Below, piece after piece: positions 1-7,162 of a stretch of DNA of 21,120 nt. The position numbers were made by a program, and so were the translations under genes. The notes beneath the pieces were generated by a model. The model ran no database searches and was not told where the DNA came from. It saw nothing but the letters and a program-made list of their open reading frames with translations. Source of the DNA: Desulfobacterales bacterium (GTDB lineage Bacteria > Desulfobacterota > Desulfobacteria > Desulfobacterales > RPRI01); the NCBI GenBank assembly GCA_030689795.1, contig JAUYEO010000020.1:1-21120 (forward strand). The letters are read 5' to 3'. Position 1 is the first letter of the stretch; each line of letters begins with the position of its first letter.

Positions 1-350
1 TCTGATAAAATGCCGAACAGCGAAACAAACTGTTTTTTTCTTTTAAAATCTTTGACCCTGTTTACTGCTATGGAAAAAAGCCAGCTTTTAAACTTTTCAA
101 CATCTTTAAGGCCATTGAGGTTTCTGAAAGCCTGGGTAAAAATTTCCTGGGTTAGGTCTTCCGCATCCATTTTATATTTAATCCTGTAATAGACCATCCT
201 GAAAATTTTGTTATAATAAAGATCGGCCAGTTGATTAAAGGCATGGGAACTTCCCGAAACGGCTTTTTGTGCCAGTAAAACTGTTTGAGCTTCGGAGGCT
301 TTACCGGCGCTGCCGGGGGATGGATATATATTTTGATGCTGTTCCGACAT
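1..350 (-). CDS. ECF-type RNA polymerase sigma factor, 5' part (runs off window)
   Basis: Reading the minus strand from the ATG at 350 gives an open frame of about 116 residues that continues past base 1. The N-terminus is a short polar extension of about 20 residues. It is followed by a sigma-70 region 2: YYNKIFRMVYYRIKYKMDAEDLTQEIF and then FRNLNG..KFKSWLFSIAVNRVKDFKRKK. The DAEDLTQE(I/V)F and WLF.IA.N...D..R patterns are typical of ECF sigma factors (core binding and -10 recognition). Region 4 lies outside the window. It starts 38 nt after the stop of the secreted charged protein at 389-835 on the same strand, so the two are probably co-transcribed. No strong Shine-Dalgarno is visible, which fits translation partly coupled to the upstream gene. 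An anti-sigma gene may follow beyond the edge, but I cannot see it. Confidence 0.85.
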   Translation of the reverse strand, partial: MSEQHQNIYPSPGSAGKASEAQTVLLAQKAVSGSSHAFNQLADLYYNKIFRMVYYRIKYKMDAEDLTQEIFTQAFRNLNGLKDVEKFKSWLFSIAVNRVKDFKRKKQFVSLFGILS

Positions 351-388
351 GCCTGATAATAACCGTAACCCCGGCATAAGTCCATATT

Positions 389-835
389 TTATCTCGAAGA
401 GAAGATTCGGATCTGCATCCCCGGAAAAACAAGAGGCAGAGGCGGCAATGGCGGTAAAAGAATCGGAACCACCACCGCGCTCTTCCTGAACGAAATATCA
501 TCATCGTAATAGTCCCGGTCGCACCTGCTCGTATCATTATGTCTCATCCGGTAAATATGCCTGTTTGCCAGGTCCTGCCTTTGCTCAAGTCTCATTCGTT
601 CTCTTTTTGATAAGTGCCCGTCGCGCATGGCCCTGTCGTTCTGATTATCTATCCTGTTCTGTTCGTTTCTTAAAATTTTCGCTTCGTGTCTTGTAATACC
701 GCCGTCCTCGATTCCATTCTCGATCCTGTCGTGCTGCCTTGAATCTCTTCTTTCGATTCTTCCTGCCAGAGATTCACCTGCTCCGGCAAAACCAATCACC
801 ATAACAACTAAAGCAAATAAAGCGATCCTTTTCAT
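389..835 (-). CDS. Small secreted charged protein with internal duplication, unknown function
   Basis: This 148-residue protein has a clear signal peptide (MKRIALFALVVMVIGFAGAG, likely cleavage near residue 24). The mature part is unusually rich in Arg, Asp, Glu and Asn. Two similar units of about 25 residues can be aligned: residues 41-63 (GIEDGGITRHEAKILRNEQ) and 69-91 (AMRDGHLSKRERMRLEQRQ). Each has a DG-(I/L)-(T/S)-x-x-E core. The tail holds a single Cys, an acidic DYYDDD stretch and a hydrophobic Pro-rich end. The start is supported by GGAGG six nt upstream of the ATG. I recognise similar short periplasmic proteins in Proteobacteria but know no function. Its position in front of an ECF sigma gene suggests envelope stress or sensing; that is inference only. 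Confidence 0.75.
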   Translation of the reverse strand: MKRIALFALVVMVIGFAGAGESLAGRIERRDSRQHDRIENGIEDGGITRHEAKILRNEQNRIDNQNDRAMRDGHLSKRERMRLEQRQDLANRHIYRMRHNDTSRCDRDYYDDDISFRKSAVVVPILLPPLPPLPLVFPGMQIRIFSSR

Positions 836-891
836 ATTGCCCTCCTTTCGTGGCTTTTTAACTGAATAGACGAATGAAGGTGGAAATTTGT

Positions 892-1938
892 CTACTTGTT
901 CCAGGAAAAAAGTGCGGCTCCGACAGCAATGGACATTGCCGTCATGAAAACGAGAACGGCGAGTTCAGGGGTTACATCGGCGAGTTTAGCGCCGTCGTTC
1001 ATAACCTTCCGGACGGCTGCAAGCATGTGGGTCAATGGAAAGAGTTTTGCGATTAATTTCACCCAGCGTGATGATCCTTCGAGGGAAAACCAGACTTCGG
1101 ATAAAAACATCATGGGCCAGGAAATAAAATTTACGACACCGCTCGTAAATTCTTCACTTGTTCCTCTTGCCGCGATAACAAGCCCGAATGCGCTGAGGCA
1201 TATGCCTCCTGTAAAGAAAATGACGAAAAGGTCAAAATAAGATCCTTCCACCTTGAAGGAAAATATAAAGCTGCATCCGATCCATACAATGGCAAGTGTA
1301 AACATAAGGATAAATATGCGGGACAGAATCTGGGCTGAAAGATATTCGAAAGCGGTTAGAGGAGTTGCATTCAGACGTTTTAGTACTCCTATTTTACGGT
1401 AGCGGACAACAACATATCCAACTCCCCACAAAGCGCTGAACATCATGTTCATTGCCAGGATCCCGGGGAAGAGCCAGTCTATGTATCTTATCTCCTTTCC
1501 TTTGATCTCTCTTTTCCCGGCAACGACTTTGCCGTCCGGAAGAAGGCTGCCCTTGAAGAGTTTTTCGATTATATATCCTTTCGGAGAACTGTCACTCACC
1601 CAGTATTCATGCTCCTTTGATCCGGCCTTTACAAGAAAATCAATCTTATGATGTTTTAGTTTTTCTATTCCGTCTTCAAATGATTTAAATCCAATAAATT
1701 TGATATAGCTGGTTTCCCTGAATCCTGAAGGAAGATCGATCTTGCTGACGGATACGGATTCATATTGTGACGGGAAAACGCCTACTTTATATTCCGCATA
1801 ATCTTTTCCGCCAAAAATCATTCCAAAACCGGCTACTATCAAAAAAGGAAAGAGAAAGTTCCAGCCGAGGGCCGACCTGTCCCTGAAAAATTCAAGGTTT
1901 CTTGCATAAAACATCGCCCAGAGTCTTTTAAAGCTCAT
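892..1938 (-). CDS. ABC-2 type transporter permease
   Basis: The 348-residue protein is an integral membrane subunit of an ABC exporter. One N-terminal membrane segment (about residues 26-43, WNFLFPFLIVAGFGMIFGG) is followed by an extracytoplasmic stretch of about 120 residues. A C-terminal block of about five membrane segments follows (residues 155-345), starting LFPGILAMNMMFSALWGVGY, then the RYRKIGVLKRLNATPL cytoplasmic loop typical of ABC-2 permeases. The ABC ATPase gene ends 2 nt upstream, so the two are translated from one message and should form one transporter. The substrate cannot be read from sequence; drug, lipid or polysaccharide export are known for this subfamily. The family assignment is firm. 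Confidence 0.9.
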   Translation of the reverse strand: MSFKRLWAMFYARNLEFFRDRSALGWNFLFPFLIVAGFGMIFGGKDYAEYKVGVFPSQYESVSVSKIDLPSGFRETSYIKFIGFKSFEDGIEKLKHHKIDFLVKAGSKEHEYWVSDSSPKGYIIEKLFKGSLLPDGKVVAGKREIKGKEIRYIDWLFPGILAMNMMFSALWGVGYVVVRYRKIGVLKRLNATPLTAFEYLSAQILSRIFILMFTLAIVWIGCSFIFSFKVEGSYFDLFVIFFTGGICLSAFGLVIAARGTSEEFTSGVVNFISWPMMFLSEVWFSLEGSSRWVKLIAKLFPLTHMLAAVRKVMNDGAKLADVTPELAVLVFMTAMSIAVGAALFSWNK

Positions 1939-1940
1939 AT

Positions 1941-2825
1941 CTAATCTCTCAACTGCTTTCCGGTTAAATTTAAAAACACATTTTCAAGGTTCGGCGAACG
2001 GACTATCATTTCAGTTAAATCAATATGTTCCGATAACAACCTGTTGAGACATGAGTTGATGTCATTTGTCCTTATTTCAAGCCTGCCGTTTATCTCCCGG
2101 AAGCGGAAAGGAAACTGTGACAGCGGAATCTTTATGCTGTTTTTTGGAAGAATTACGGTAACTCCTTCACAATGCTCCTTTATAAGCTGATGGGGAGTTC
2201 CCCGTGCGATTATCTTCCCGTTGTCCATTATTGCAATTTCATCGCACAGGTGCTGTGCCTCTTCCATGTAATGTGTTGTCAAAATGATGGTATTACCTTT
2301 TTCTTTGATTTTTTGAACGATGCTCCATAGATTGCGTCTTGCCTGGGGATCGAGACCTGTTGAAGGCTCGTCCAAAAACAGTAGTTCAGGCTTATTGATC
2401 ATTGCAAGGGCAAGCATGAGGCGCTGTTTCTGTCCCCCGGATATCTTATCGTTCAGTCTCTTCTGGATCTCTCTTAAATTGCAGATATCAATTATCTCTT
2501 CAATGTCGGCCGGATCATTGTAAAGATTTTTGAATGTAATCAGTGTTTCGCGCAAGGTCAGGGATGAAAGGAGGGCGGTCTGCTGAAACTGGATTCCAAC
2601 CTCCTGTTTAAAAGAGGATAATCGCTGTTTGCCCTTGTAAAGAATTTCTCCGGAAGTCGGAGGAATGATATTTTCAATCACCTCTATTGTTGTGGTTTTT
2701 CCCGCTCCGTTCGGGCCAAGCAGGCCGAAACAGGTTCCCTTTCGGATTGAAAAACTGATGTCATCAACCGCAACGACTTCCTTATATTTTTTAACCAGAT
2801 TTTTTATTTCAAGCAAATCAGGCAT
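1941..2825 (-). CDS. ABC transporter ATP-binding protein (DrrA/CcmA-like)
   Basis: The 294-residue ATPase powers the permease encoded immediately downstream. Visible motifs in order are Walker A GPNGAGKT (residues 37-44), Q-loop QFQQ near 79-82, signature ISGGQ (128-132), Walker B LLFLDEP (148-154), D-loop GLDP (157-160) and the switch His in LTTHYMEE (H185). A C-terminal extension of about 80 residues (ILPKNSIKIPL...LENVFLNLTGKQLRD) is typical of the DrrA/NatA-type exporters that pair with ABC-2 permeases. The ATG at 2825 fits the usual family N-terminus (LLEIKNLVKKYKEVVAVDDISF). The Shine-Dalgarno is weak (CCGGGAAC). A sigma-70-like promoter lies about 45 nt upstream of the start (2870-2898). 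Confidence 0.93.
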   Translation of the reverse strand: MPDLLEIKNLVKKYKEVVAVDDISFSIRKGTCFGLLGPNGAGKTTTIEVIENIIPPTSGEILYKGKQRLSSFKQEVGIQFQQTALLSSLTLRETLITFKNLYNDPADIEEIIDICNLREIQKRLNDKISGGQKQRLMLALAMINKPELLFLDEPSTGLDPQARRNLWSIVQKIKEKGNTIILTTHYMEEAQHLCDEIAIMDNGKIIARGTPHQLIKEHCEGVTVILPKNSIKIPLSQFPFRFREINGRLEIRTNDINSCLNRLLSEHIDLTEMIVRSPNLENVFLNLTGKQLRD

Positions 2826-3179
2826 GTTCCCGGCTTTGTTAAATTGTTAATATCTTCAAACAGCGCCAGAGTTTAGAGAAAGCGTCTTTTCATGTCAAGG
2901 AGAGAATGTCTGATTGACAGCAATTTTTGAAACGGACAATTGAAGAAGAACTTTTTTAAATACAAACTGTTGCGCATAAGATGAATTTTTTATGTGTGAA
3001 CGGCTTTGTTCCCGCCTGTAATTTATAAATATCGCCCCCCTGCTGCGGAAGCTCGCGGATCGGGCCAAAGAAGCAGGATGTGTTATAAGAGGATCGGGTG
3101 TATAATGGCGCAAGCATGTACAAAAACACCGACGATCGAAAACGGCTGCTGAAAACGCGAGCATCTTGTTTTAAATCAA
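2826..3179. other. Intergenic stretch between the MBL lipoprotein and ABC operon
   Basis: This 354-bp stretch holds the ABC-operon promoter near its left end. I see no convincing gene in the rest. An 89-codon open frame at 2895-3164 on the minus strand has no Shine-Dalgarno, a cysteine- and serine-scattered translation with no domain, and would overlap the promoter. The segment near 3037-3110 is more GC-rich than its surroundings, and no clear repeat or stem was found there. Confidence 0.5.
2870..2898 (-). promoter_or_regulatory. Sigma-70-like promoter of the ABC exporter operon
   Basis: On the minus strand TTGACA (2898-2893) is followed after 17 nt by TAAACT (2875-2870). Transcription would start about 35-40 nt before the ATPase ATG at 2825. 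The -35 is a perfect match to consensus and the -10 matches 4 of 6. The same -10 hexamer TAAACT is used in the promoter predicted in front of the enoyl-CoA hydratase gene. Predicted from sequence only. Confidence 0.5.
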
Positions 3180-4907
3180 TCAGTCGCTGAACATGCCGAG
3201 GAAATTAACCGCATTAATAATTCCTCCCTCTATTTTAACATCACCCTTTGCGAGCGCAACGGCCGGATTAGAAAGCTTTGCCGCGATCTCTTTCCATGTG
3301 TTTGAATCAACCGTTATGGTTATGTCGGCTTTTTGCCGGAAAAACGGTTCAATCACAGCGATTCCGCGGCGGACATGCACTGTATAAGTTTCTTTTGTAT
3401 CCGGGAAGTAGAAGCCGGCCGTCTTATCGACATCGGAGCTCTTCTCCGGATTTAATTTTACGCTCATACCGTTAAAGATTGCCGCAAGCGGAATTCTGTG
3501 CGCAAGATCTTTGTCGATTTTAGCCTTTGTGAGCTTCAGATTCCCCTCAGCCTCATTGGCCTGCGACAGATAATAATTCCTGGCATTGGCATTTCCCTGC
3601 AAAAGTCCGAGCTTACGAAGGGAGGAAGCTTTCAGGTCGAGGGCTTCGCGCATATCCGGCGAAAGCACAAGCAGCATGTCGGTGAGCTCAAGAACCCACT
3701 GGTGGTCACCCTCCGCGCCCGCTTTTTTTGCATGCTCGAGGAGAGCCTTTTTTCCGCCTGCAAGTCCTGCAAATCGCTCCGCGCGCTCTTTTAACGGGAG
3801 AGGATTCAAATCAGTTGAATTGCCACTGAACCACCCGAGATATCCGTTATGGATGTTTCTTACAGACCAGGCGACGGTCCCGTAATATTCGCGCAGATAC
3901 GGTTTATCTGCAAGATGCTGAGGCAGTTTAACAGTTTCCACAAGCTCATCCGGGGTAAGCCCTCTGTTGATGCCCCGTATCGTCTGGTCGTGGACAAACT
4001 GTATTGCATCCCTGTAGTCTGTCAGTGTTTCGTATATTTTGTCTGCGCCGGATATCGGGCGCGAATGACAGGGTACGAGATATTCAGCGTTAAGCGACCG
4101 CATCTTGTCGAGGCTACGCACCCAGGCAAGCACATCCCGGTATCTGGTTCCCCGTATTGTATAAAGATTCGGAAAGGACTTATAAAAATTATCGGCTGCA
4201 ATGAGGACCTTTTTATCCGGTATCCAGATCACGATCTGATCATCGGTTTCACCCGGCGCATGTATGAGTTCAAGATTGATGCCTGCGATGTTTACTTTAA
4301 AAATATCACCTGAAAAAGTCCTGTCCGGCCTTATGTATGACATGGTTGTTTTGTCGTCAAATTTAAGAAACGGGCCGATACCGCAGTTTTCCAGTTCCCC
4401 GGTTTTTAAAAAAGTCCCGAACATGCGCATTGCCCGCTTATATGTTACTTCCTGCGTAACCGTAGTAACCCGGTCGAGTTCTTCCAAGGTCTTTTCATGG
4501 GAATAGACATCGACTTTTTTATTCCCCGTAAAAACAGAAGCGCCGAAGACATGATCGGCATGATAGTGTGTGTAGATAAGCGCTTTAAGCGGTTTTGAAG
4601 TGATTTTATCAAAAGCCTTTTTTACAGGTATAGCCGCCTCAACGCTCTCCATAACATCAACCACTATAACTCCGTCTTTACCTTCAATCAGTATTGAGTT
4701 GGCGAGACCATATCCGATTGCAGTATAGACGCCGTCTGTTACTTTAATAATATCCTGCCTGAATTCCGTCGTATGTTCGGCCAGCTCTTTGTTTTTATCT
4801 ACGGTGCCGGTTACAGGTTTTTCTCTTGAACAACCTGTGACTATCAATATGCAGGCTGACATAGATATCAAAAACAACGTTGCTTTTTTGAGTCTCGTCC
4901 TTCTCAT
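3180..4907 (-). CDS. Lipoprotein metallo-beta-lactamase hydrolase, alkylsulfatase (SdsA/BDS1)-like
   Basis: The 575-residue protein starts with a lipoprotein signal peptide (basic MRRTRLKK, hydrophobic core, lipobox VTGC with Cys26). It should be anchored at the outer face of a membrane. The N-terminal metallo-beta-lactamase domain (about 50-290) carries the zinc motif THYHADH (H114, H116, D118, H119) and a later His in VPCH (H281). NLYTIRGTRYRDVLAWV is typical of linear alkylsulfatases of the SdsA1/YjcS group. The middle (about 290-430) matches the alkylsulfatase dimerisation region. The end (about 455-575, MSVKLNPEKSSD...DVKIEGG) matches the SCP2-like C-terminal domain. The residue after the AxD/EN motif is Asp239, where I recall family members having Glu (AEN), so sulfatase activity is uncertain. 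AGGAG lies 7 nt before the ATG. It stands alone, 248 bp after the acyl-CoA dehydrogenase gene. Confidence 0.85.
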   Translation of the reverse strand: MRRTRLKKATLFLISMSACILIVTGCSREKPVTGTVDKNKELAEHTTEFRQDIIKVTDGVYTAIGYGLANSILIEGKDGVIVVDVMESVEAAIPVKKAFDKITSKPLKALIYTHYHADHVFGASVFTGNKKVDVYSHEKTLEELDRVTTVTQEVTYKRAMRMFGTFLKTGELENCGIGPFLKFDDKTTMSYIRPDRTFSGDIFKVNIAGINLELIHAPGETDDQIVIWIPDKKVLIAADNFYKSFPNLYTIRGTRYRDVLAWVRSLDKMRSLNAEYLVPCHSRPISGADKIYETLTDYRDAIQFVHDQTIRGINRGLTPDELVETVKLPQHLADKPYLREYYGTVAWSVRNIHNGYLGWFSGNSTDLNPLPLKERAERFAGLAGGKKALLEHAKKAGAEGDHQWVLELTDMLLVLSPDMREALDLKASSLRKLGLLQGNANARNYYLSQANEAEGNLKLTKAKIDKDLAHRIPLAAIFNGMSVKLNPEKSSDVDKTAGFYFPDTKETYTVHVRRGIAVIEPFFRQKADITITVDSNTWKEIAAKLSNPAVALAKGDVKIEGGIINAVNFLGMFSD

Positions 4908-5155
4908 TTCAAAATCTCCTTGGATTTTTAAGGTCTTAAGCCGATATCCGGCACAAACGCGGAGTACTTTGAAGCAGGAAATTTGCCGAAGCAGGCATTA
5001 CGGAATCTGTTTTAATCTTCCTATGGAAAGAGAGTGAAGCGGGATCAGGATGTCTGCAATGCCTTTTATTTTCTGGGCCGAATCAGCGGATCGCGGTTCG
5101 TGTTTCGATTCACTATAAATTATTCACGATTCACGCCATGTCGCATCGTTTTTTA

Positions 5156-6310
5156 TTACGTTTTTCTCTTATCATTGAAAATATGGTTTGAAATAACAAT
5201 CTTCTGTATTTCAGATGTTCCCTCGTAAATTGTGAAAACACGGGCATCCCTGTAAAAACGTTCAACAGGATATTCCTTGATGAAACCGTACCCGCCATGC
5301 ATCTGAAGAGCTTTCCCTGTGATGCGGTTTACCATTTCAGATGCAAACAGTTTTGCCATGGATGCCTGGAGGGTAAATTTTTCACCCCTGTCTTTCATGG
5401 CGGCAGCCGAAAGCATCAACTGGCGGGCAGCCTCAATCTCGGTTGCCATTTCGGCGGCCATCCAGCGAAGCCCCTGGAACTTTGATATAAGCTGTCCGAA
5501 CTGCTCACGCTCGGTCGCATATTTTACCGCCGCGTCGAGAGCTGCCTGTGCAACGCCGACGGACTGTGCCGCAATTCCGATCCGACCGCAGTCTAAAGCC
5601 GTCATGGCTATTTTAAAGCCGTCTCCTTCGTTTCCGAGAAGATCCTTCTTATGAATCCTGCAATTATCAAAAATAAGGTCGGTGGTATCAGAAGCACGAA
5701 GTCCCATTTTGTCTTCCGTCTTGCCGACAATAAATCCGGGGGTCTCTCTTGCAACAAGGAAGGCGCTTATCCCCTTGTGCTTTTTGGCAGGATCGGTATT
5801 TGCCGTGGCGATGGTAAGCCCCGCATTTTTCCCGGTTGTGATAAACCTCTTGGTGCCGTTCAATACATAGTAATCACCGTCTTTAACCGCTGATGTTTTC
5901 TGGCTTACGGGATCGGAGCCGGCCTGGGGTTCGGTCAGGGCAAAAGCGCCTATTATTTCTCCTGACGCAAGGCATTTCAGATGCCGTTCCTTCTGGTCAT
6001 CAGTTCCGTAACGGTATATGCTTTCGCAGACTATCGAGTTATGAACCGACATAACGATAGCAGTCGAAGCGCACGAATATGCGATTTCTGAAAGCGCAAG
6101 GACATAGCTTATGGTATCGGTGCCGGCCCCTCCGTACTCAGGCGGAATCATCATGCCCATCAGCCCGAGCTCGGCCATCTTTTCAAAGTTATCGGCCGGA
6201 AACTCCCTTGTCTCATCCCGTTTCATAGCTGTGGGAGCCACAATCTTCCTTGAAAACTCCCTGACCATATCCCGGATCATGATCTGTTCATCGGTAAGAC
6301 AATATGACAT
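5156..6310 (-). CDS. Acyl-CoA dehydrogenase (short-chain/butyryl-CoA type)
   Basis: The 384-residue flavoenzyme oxidises an acyl-CoA to the 2-enoyl-CoA and passes electrons to ETF. Length and motifs are those of the short-chain/butyryl-CoA group: FALTEPQAGSDP near residue 125 (flavin contact), YATEREQFGQLISKFQ (CoA/FAD region), QMHGGYGF, and IYEGTSEIQ near the end with the catalytic base at Glu363. With IcmF, hydratase, 3-hydroxyacyl-CoA dehydrogenase and thiolase nearby, the likely step is butyryl-CoA to crotonyl-CoA. Isobutyryl- or isovaleryl-CoA cannot be excluded from motifs alone. GGGAG lies just before the ATG. A repeat element with inverted ends begins only 16 nt upstream of the start codon. 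No ETF genes are in the window. Confidence 0.93.
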   Translation of the reverse strand: MSYCLTDEQIMIRDMVREFSRKIVAPTAMKRDETREFPADNFEKMAELGLMGMMIPPEYGGAGTDTISYVLALSEIAYSCASTAIVMSVHNSIVCESIYRYGTDDQKERHLKCLASGEIIGAFALTEPQAGSDPVSQKTSAVKDGDYYVLNGTKRFITTGKNAGLTIATANTDPAKKHKGISAFLVARETPGFIVGKTEDKMGLRASDTTDLIFDNCRIHKKDLLGNEGDGFKIAMTALDCGRIGIAAQSVGVAQAALDAAVKYATEREQFGQLISKFQGLRWMAAEMATEIEAARQLMLSAAAMKDRGEKFTLQASMAKLFASEMVNRITGKALQMHGGYGFIKEYPVERFYRDARVFTIYEGTSEIQKIVISNHIFNDKRKT

Positions 6311-6326
6311 GTTTTACTCCCTTTAA

Positions 6327-6537
6327 GAGACCTTTGCATAACACCCCCTTTTGCCCGATTACTGCGTCTGGCTCAAATTTTGGCACGAAGTGACACGGAG
6401 TGAAGCGACAGCGCTAACCTTTCGCGCTATCCTCGAAATACTTTAAAGTATTCCTGCGGTTGCACGAAGTGAAGCGTAAGCGCTATATTATCGCCTTCCT
6501 TGTACTTGGTCAAAATTGGGCGTTCTTCAAAGGTCTC
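6327..6537. repeat. MITE-like repeat, copy 1 (211 bp, inverted ends)
   Basis: The element is bounded by GAGACCTTTG and CAAAGGTCTC, a perfect 10-bp inverted repeat. Similarity between the ends extends imperfectly inward to about 33 bp (AACACCC../..GGGCGTT, TTTTG/CAAAA). It shares long, nearly identical stretches with 9538-9722 in the same orientation. At its centre is a perfect 16-bp palindrome AATACTTTAAAGTATT (6437-6452). It codes for nothing I can detect. It begins 16 nt upstream of the acyl-CoA dehydrogenase ATG, so it would be transcribed as leader or must contain the promoter. Confidence 0.85.
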
Positions 6538-6546
6538 AGTTTATAA

Positions 6547-6586
6547 ATATTGGTTTGTTGTTTTTCTTTTAACCAAGAACCAATAT
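6547..6586 (-). terminator. Possible terminator stem-loop after the XRE-cupin gene
   Basis: ATATTGGTT (6547-6555) and AACCAATAT (6578-6586) form a 9-bp perfect stem with a 22-nt loop. A second pair inside (TTGGTT/AACCAA) offers an alternative fold. It lies 15 nt past the XRE-cupin stop codon. In the minus direction it is followed by TTATAAAC, so the T-tract is poor and the stem is AT-rich. It may simply be another palindromic repeat. Confidence 0.35.
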
Positions 6587-6587
6587 A

Positions 6588-6605
6588 TTTTTACGAAGCC
6601 GTCAT
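6588..6605. repeat. 18-bp dispersed repeat, copy 1
   Basis: TTTTTACGAAGCCGTCAT occurs exactly here and again at 17043-17060, same orientation. The copy overlaps the TGA stop of the XRE-cupin gene (6602-6604), so the repeat supplies the stop codon. The other copy lies 6 bp beyond the stop codon of the propeller-protein gene. I remember this word as common in the intergenic DNA of sulfate-reducing Desulfobacterota, but that is unchecked. Confidence 0.75.
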
Positions 6606-7153
6606 GGTCCGTAGATAACGACGAGAAGCTCCGCCGTTTTCTCCCCGATATTTTTAAGCATATGCCTGATACCCGAATTGAAATGTAGGGAATCGCCTTC
6701 ACCGAGAGTGTTGACGTGATCGCCGACAACCACTTCCACTTTCCCCTGCAGGACATATACGAATTCTTCCCCCTCGTGGTTATATCCGACTCCCTTATGA
6801 TCCTGCATCGGTTCGACAGTCACCTTGAAGGCTTTCAGGTGCTTGTTTTCCGCTCCGGGAGTAAGGGTGATATAGGCATAGTTGTCCGTGCGTTTTGTAT
6901 ATGCTTTAATCCGCTTGCTTAAAGTCGATTCCTGTTCCCTCAGAAAATATCCGGAATCAATTTCGAGGGCCTTTGCAATCTGGAGCAGCGCCCCCACCGG
7001 AGGAAACACCTTGCCGGCCTCGATCTTTTTAAGGTACTCGATTGAAAACCCGGTCTCATTTGCTATCTGATCAAGAGAAACCTTCTTTTCTTCTCTTACC
7101 TGATGGATTTTCTTCCCCACCTGGGCAATTGAATCTTCTTTCTTCTTAGGCAT
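6602..7153 (-). CDS. XRE-family transcriptional regulator with C-terminal cupin domain
   Basis: The 183-residue protein has a Cro/CI-type helix-turn-helix at about residues 13-68 (VGKKIHQVREEKKVSLDQIA, then SIEYLKKIEAGKVFPPV). A cupin barrel follows at about 105-183 (GYNHEGEEFVYVLQGKVEV and GDSLHFNSGIRHML, with His/Glu ligands for a possible metal or small molecule). This architecture (PuuR-like) usually senses a metabolite. AAGGAGG lies 6 nt before the ATG and sits in the 9-nt gap after the 3-hydroxyacyl-CoA dehydrogenase stop, so both genes share a message. The regulator may control the surrounding acyl-CoA oxidation genes; this is inferred from position only. Confidence 0.9.
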   Translation of the reverse strand: MPKKKEDSIAQVGKKIHQVREEKKVSLDQIANETGFSIEYLKKIEAGKVFPPVGALLQIAKALEIDSGYFLREQESTLSKRIKAYTKRTDNYAYITLTPGAENKHLKAFKVTVEPMQDHKGVGYNHEGEEFVYVLQGKVEVVVGDHVNTLGEGDSLHFNSGIRHMLKNIGEKTAELLVVIYGP

Positions 7154-7162
7154 ATAACCTCC

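Noticed and set aside
152..385. 77-codon minus-strand open frame across the sigma-factor region
   Set aside because: It is the wrong frame. The frame starting at 350 gives a clear sigma-70 region 2.
2895..3164. 89-codon minus-strand open frame in the gap before the ABC operon
   Set aside because: No Shine-Dalgarno, no recognisable domain, unusual composition, and it overlaps the predicted promoter of the ABC genes.
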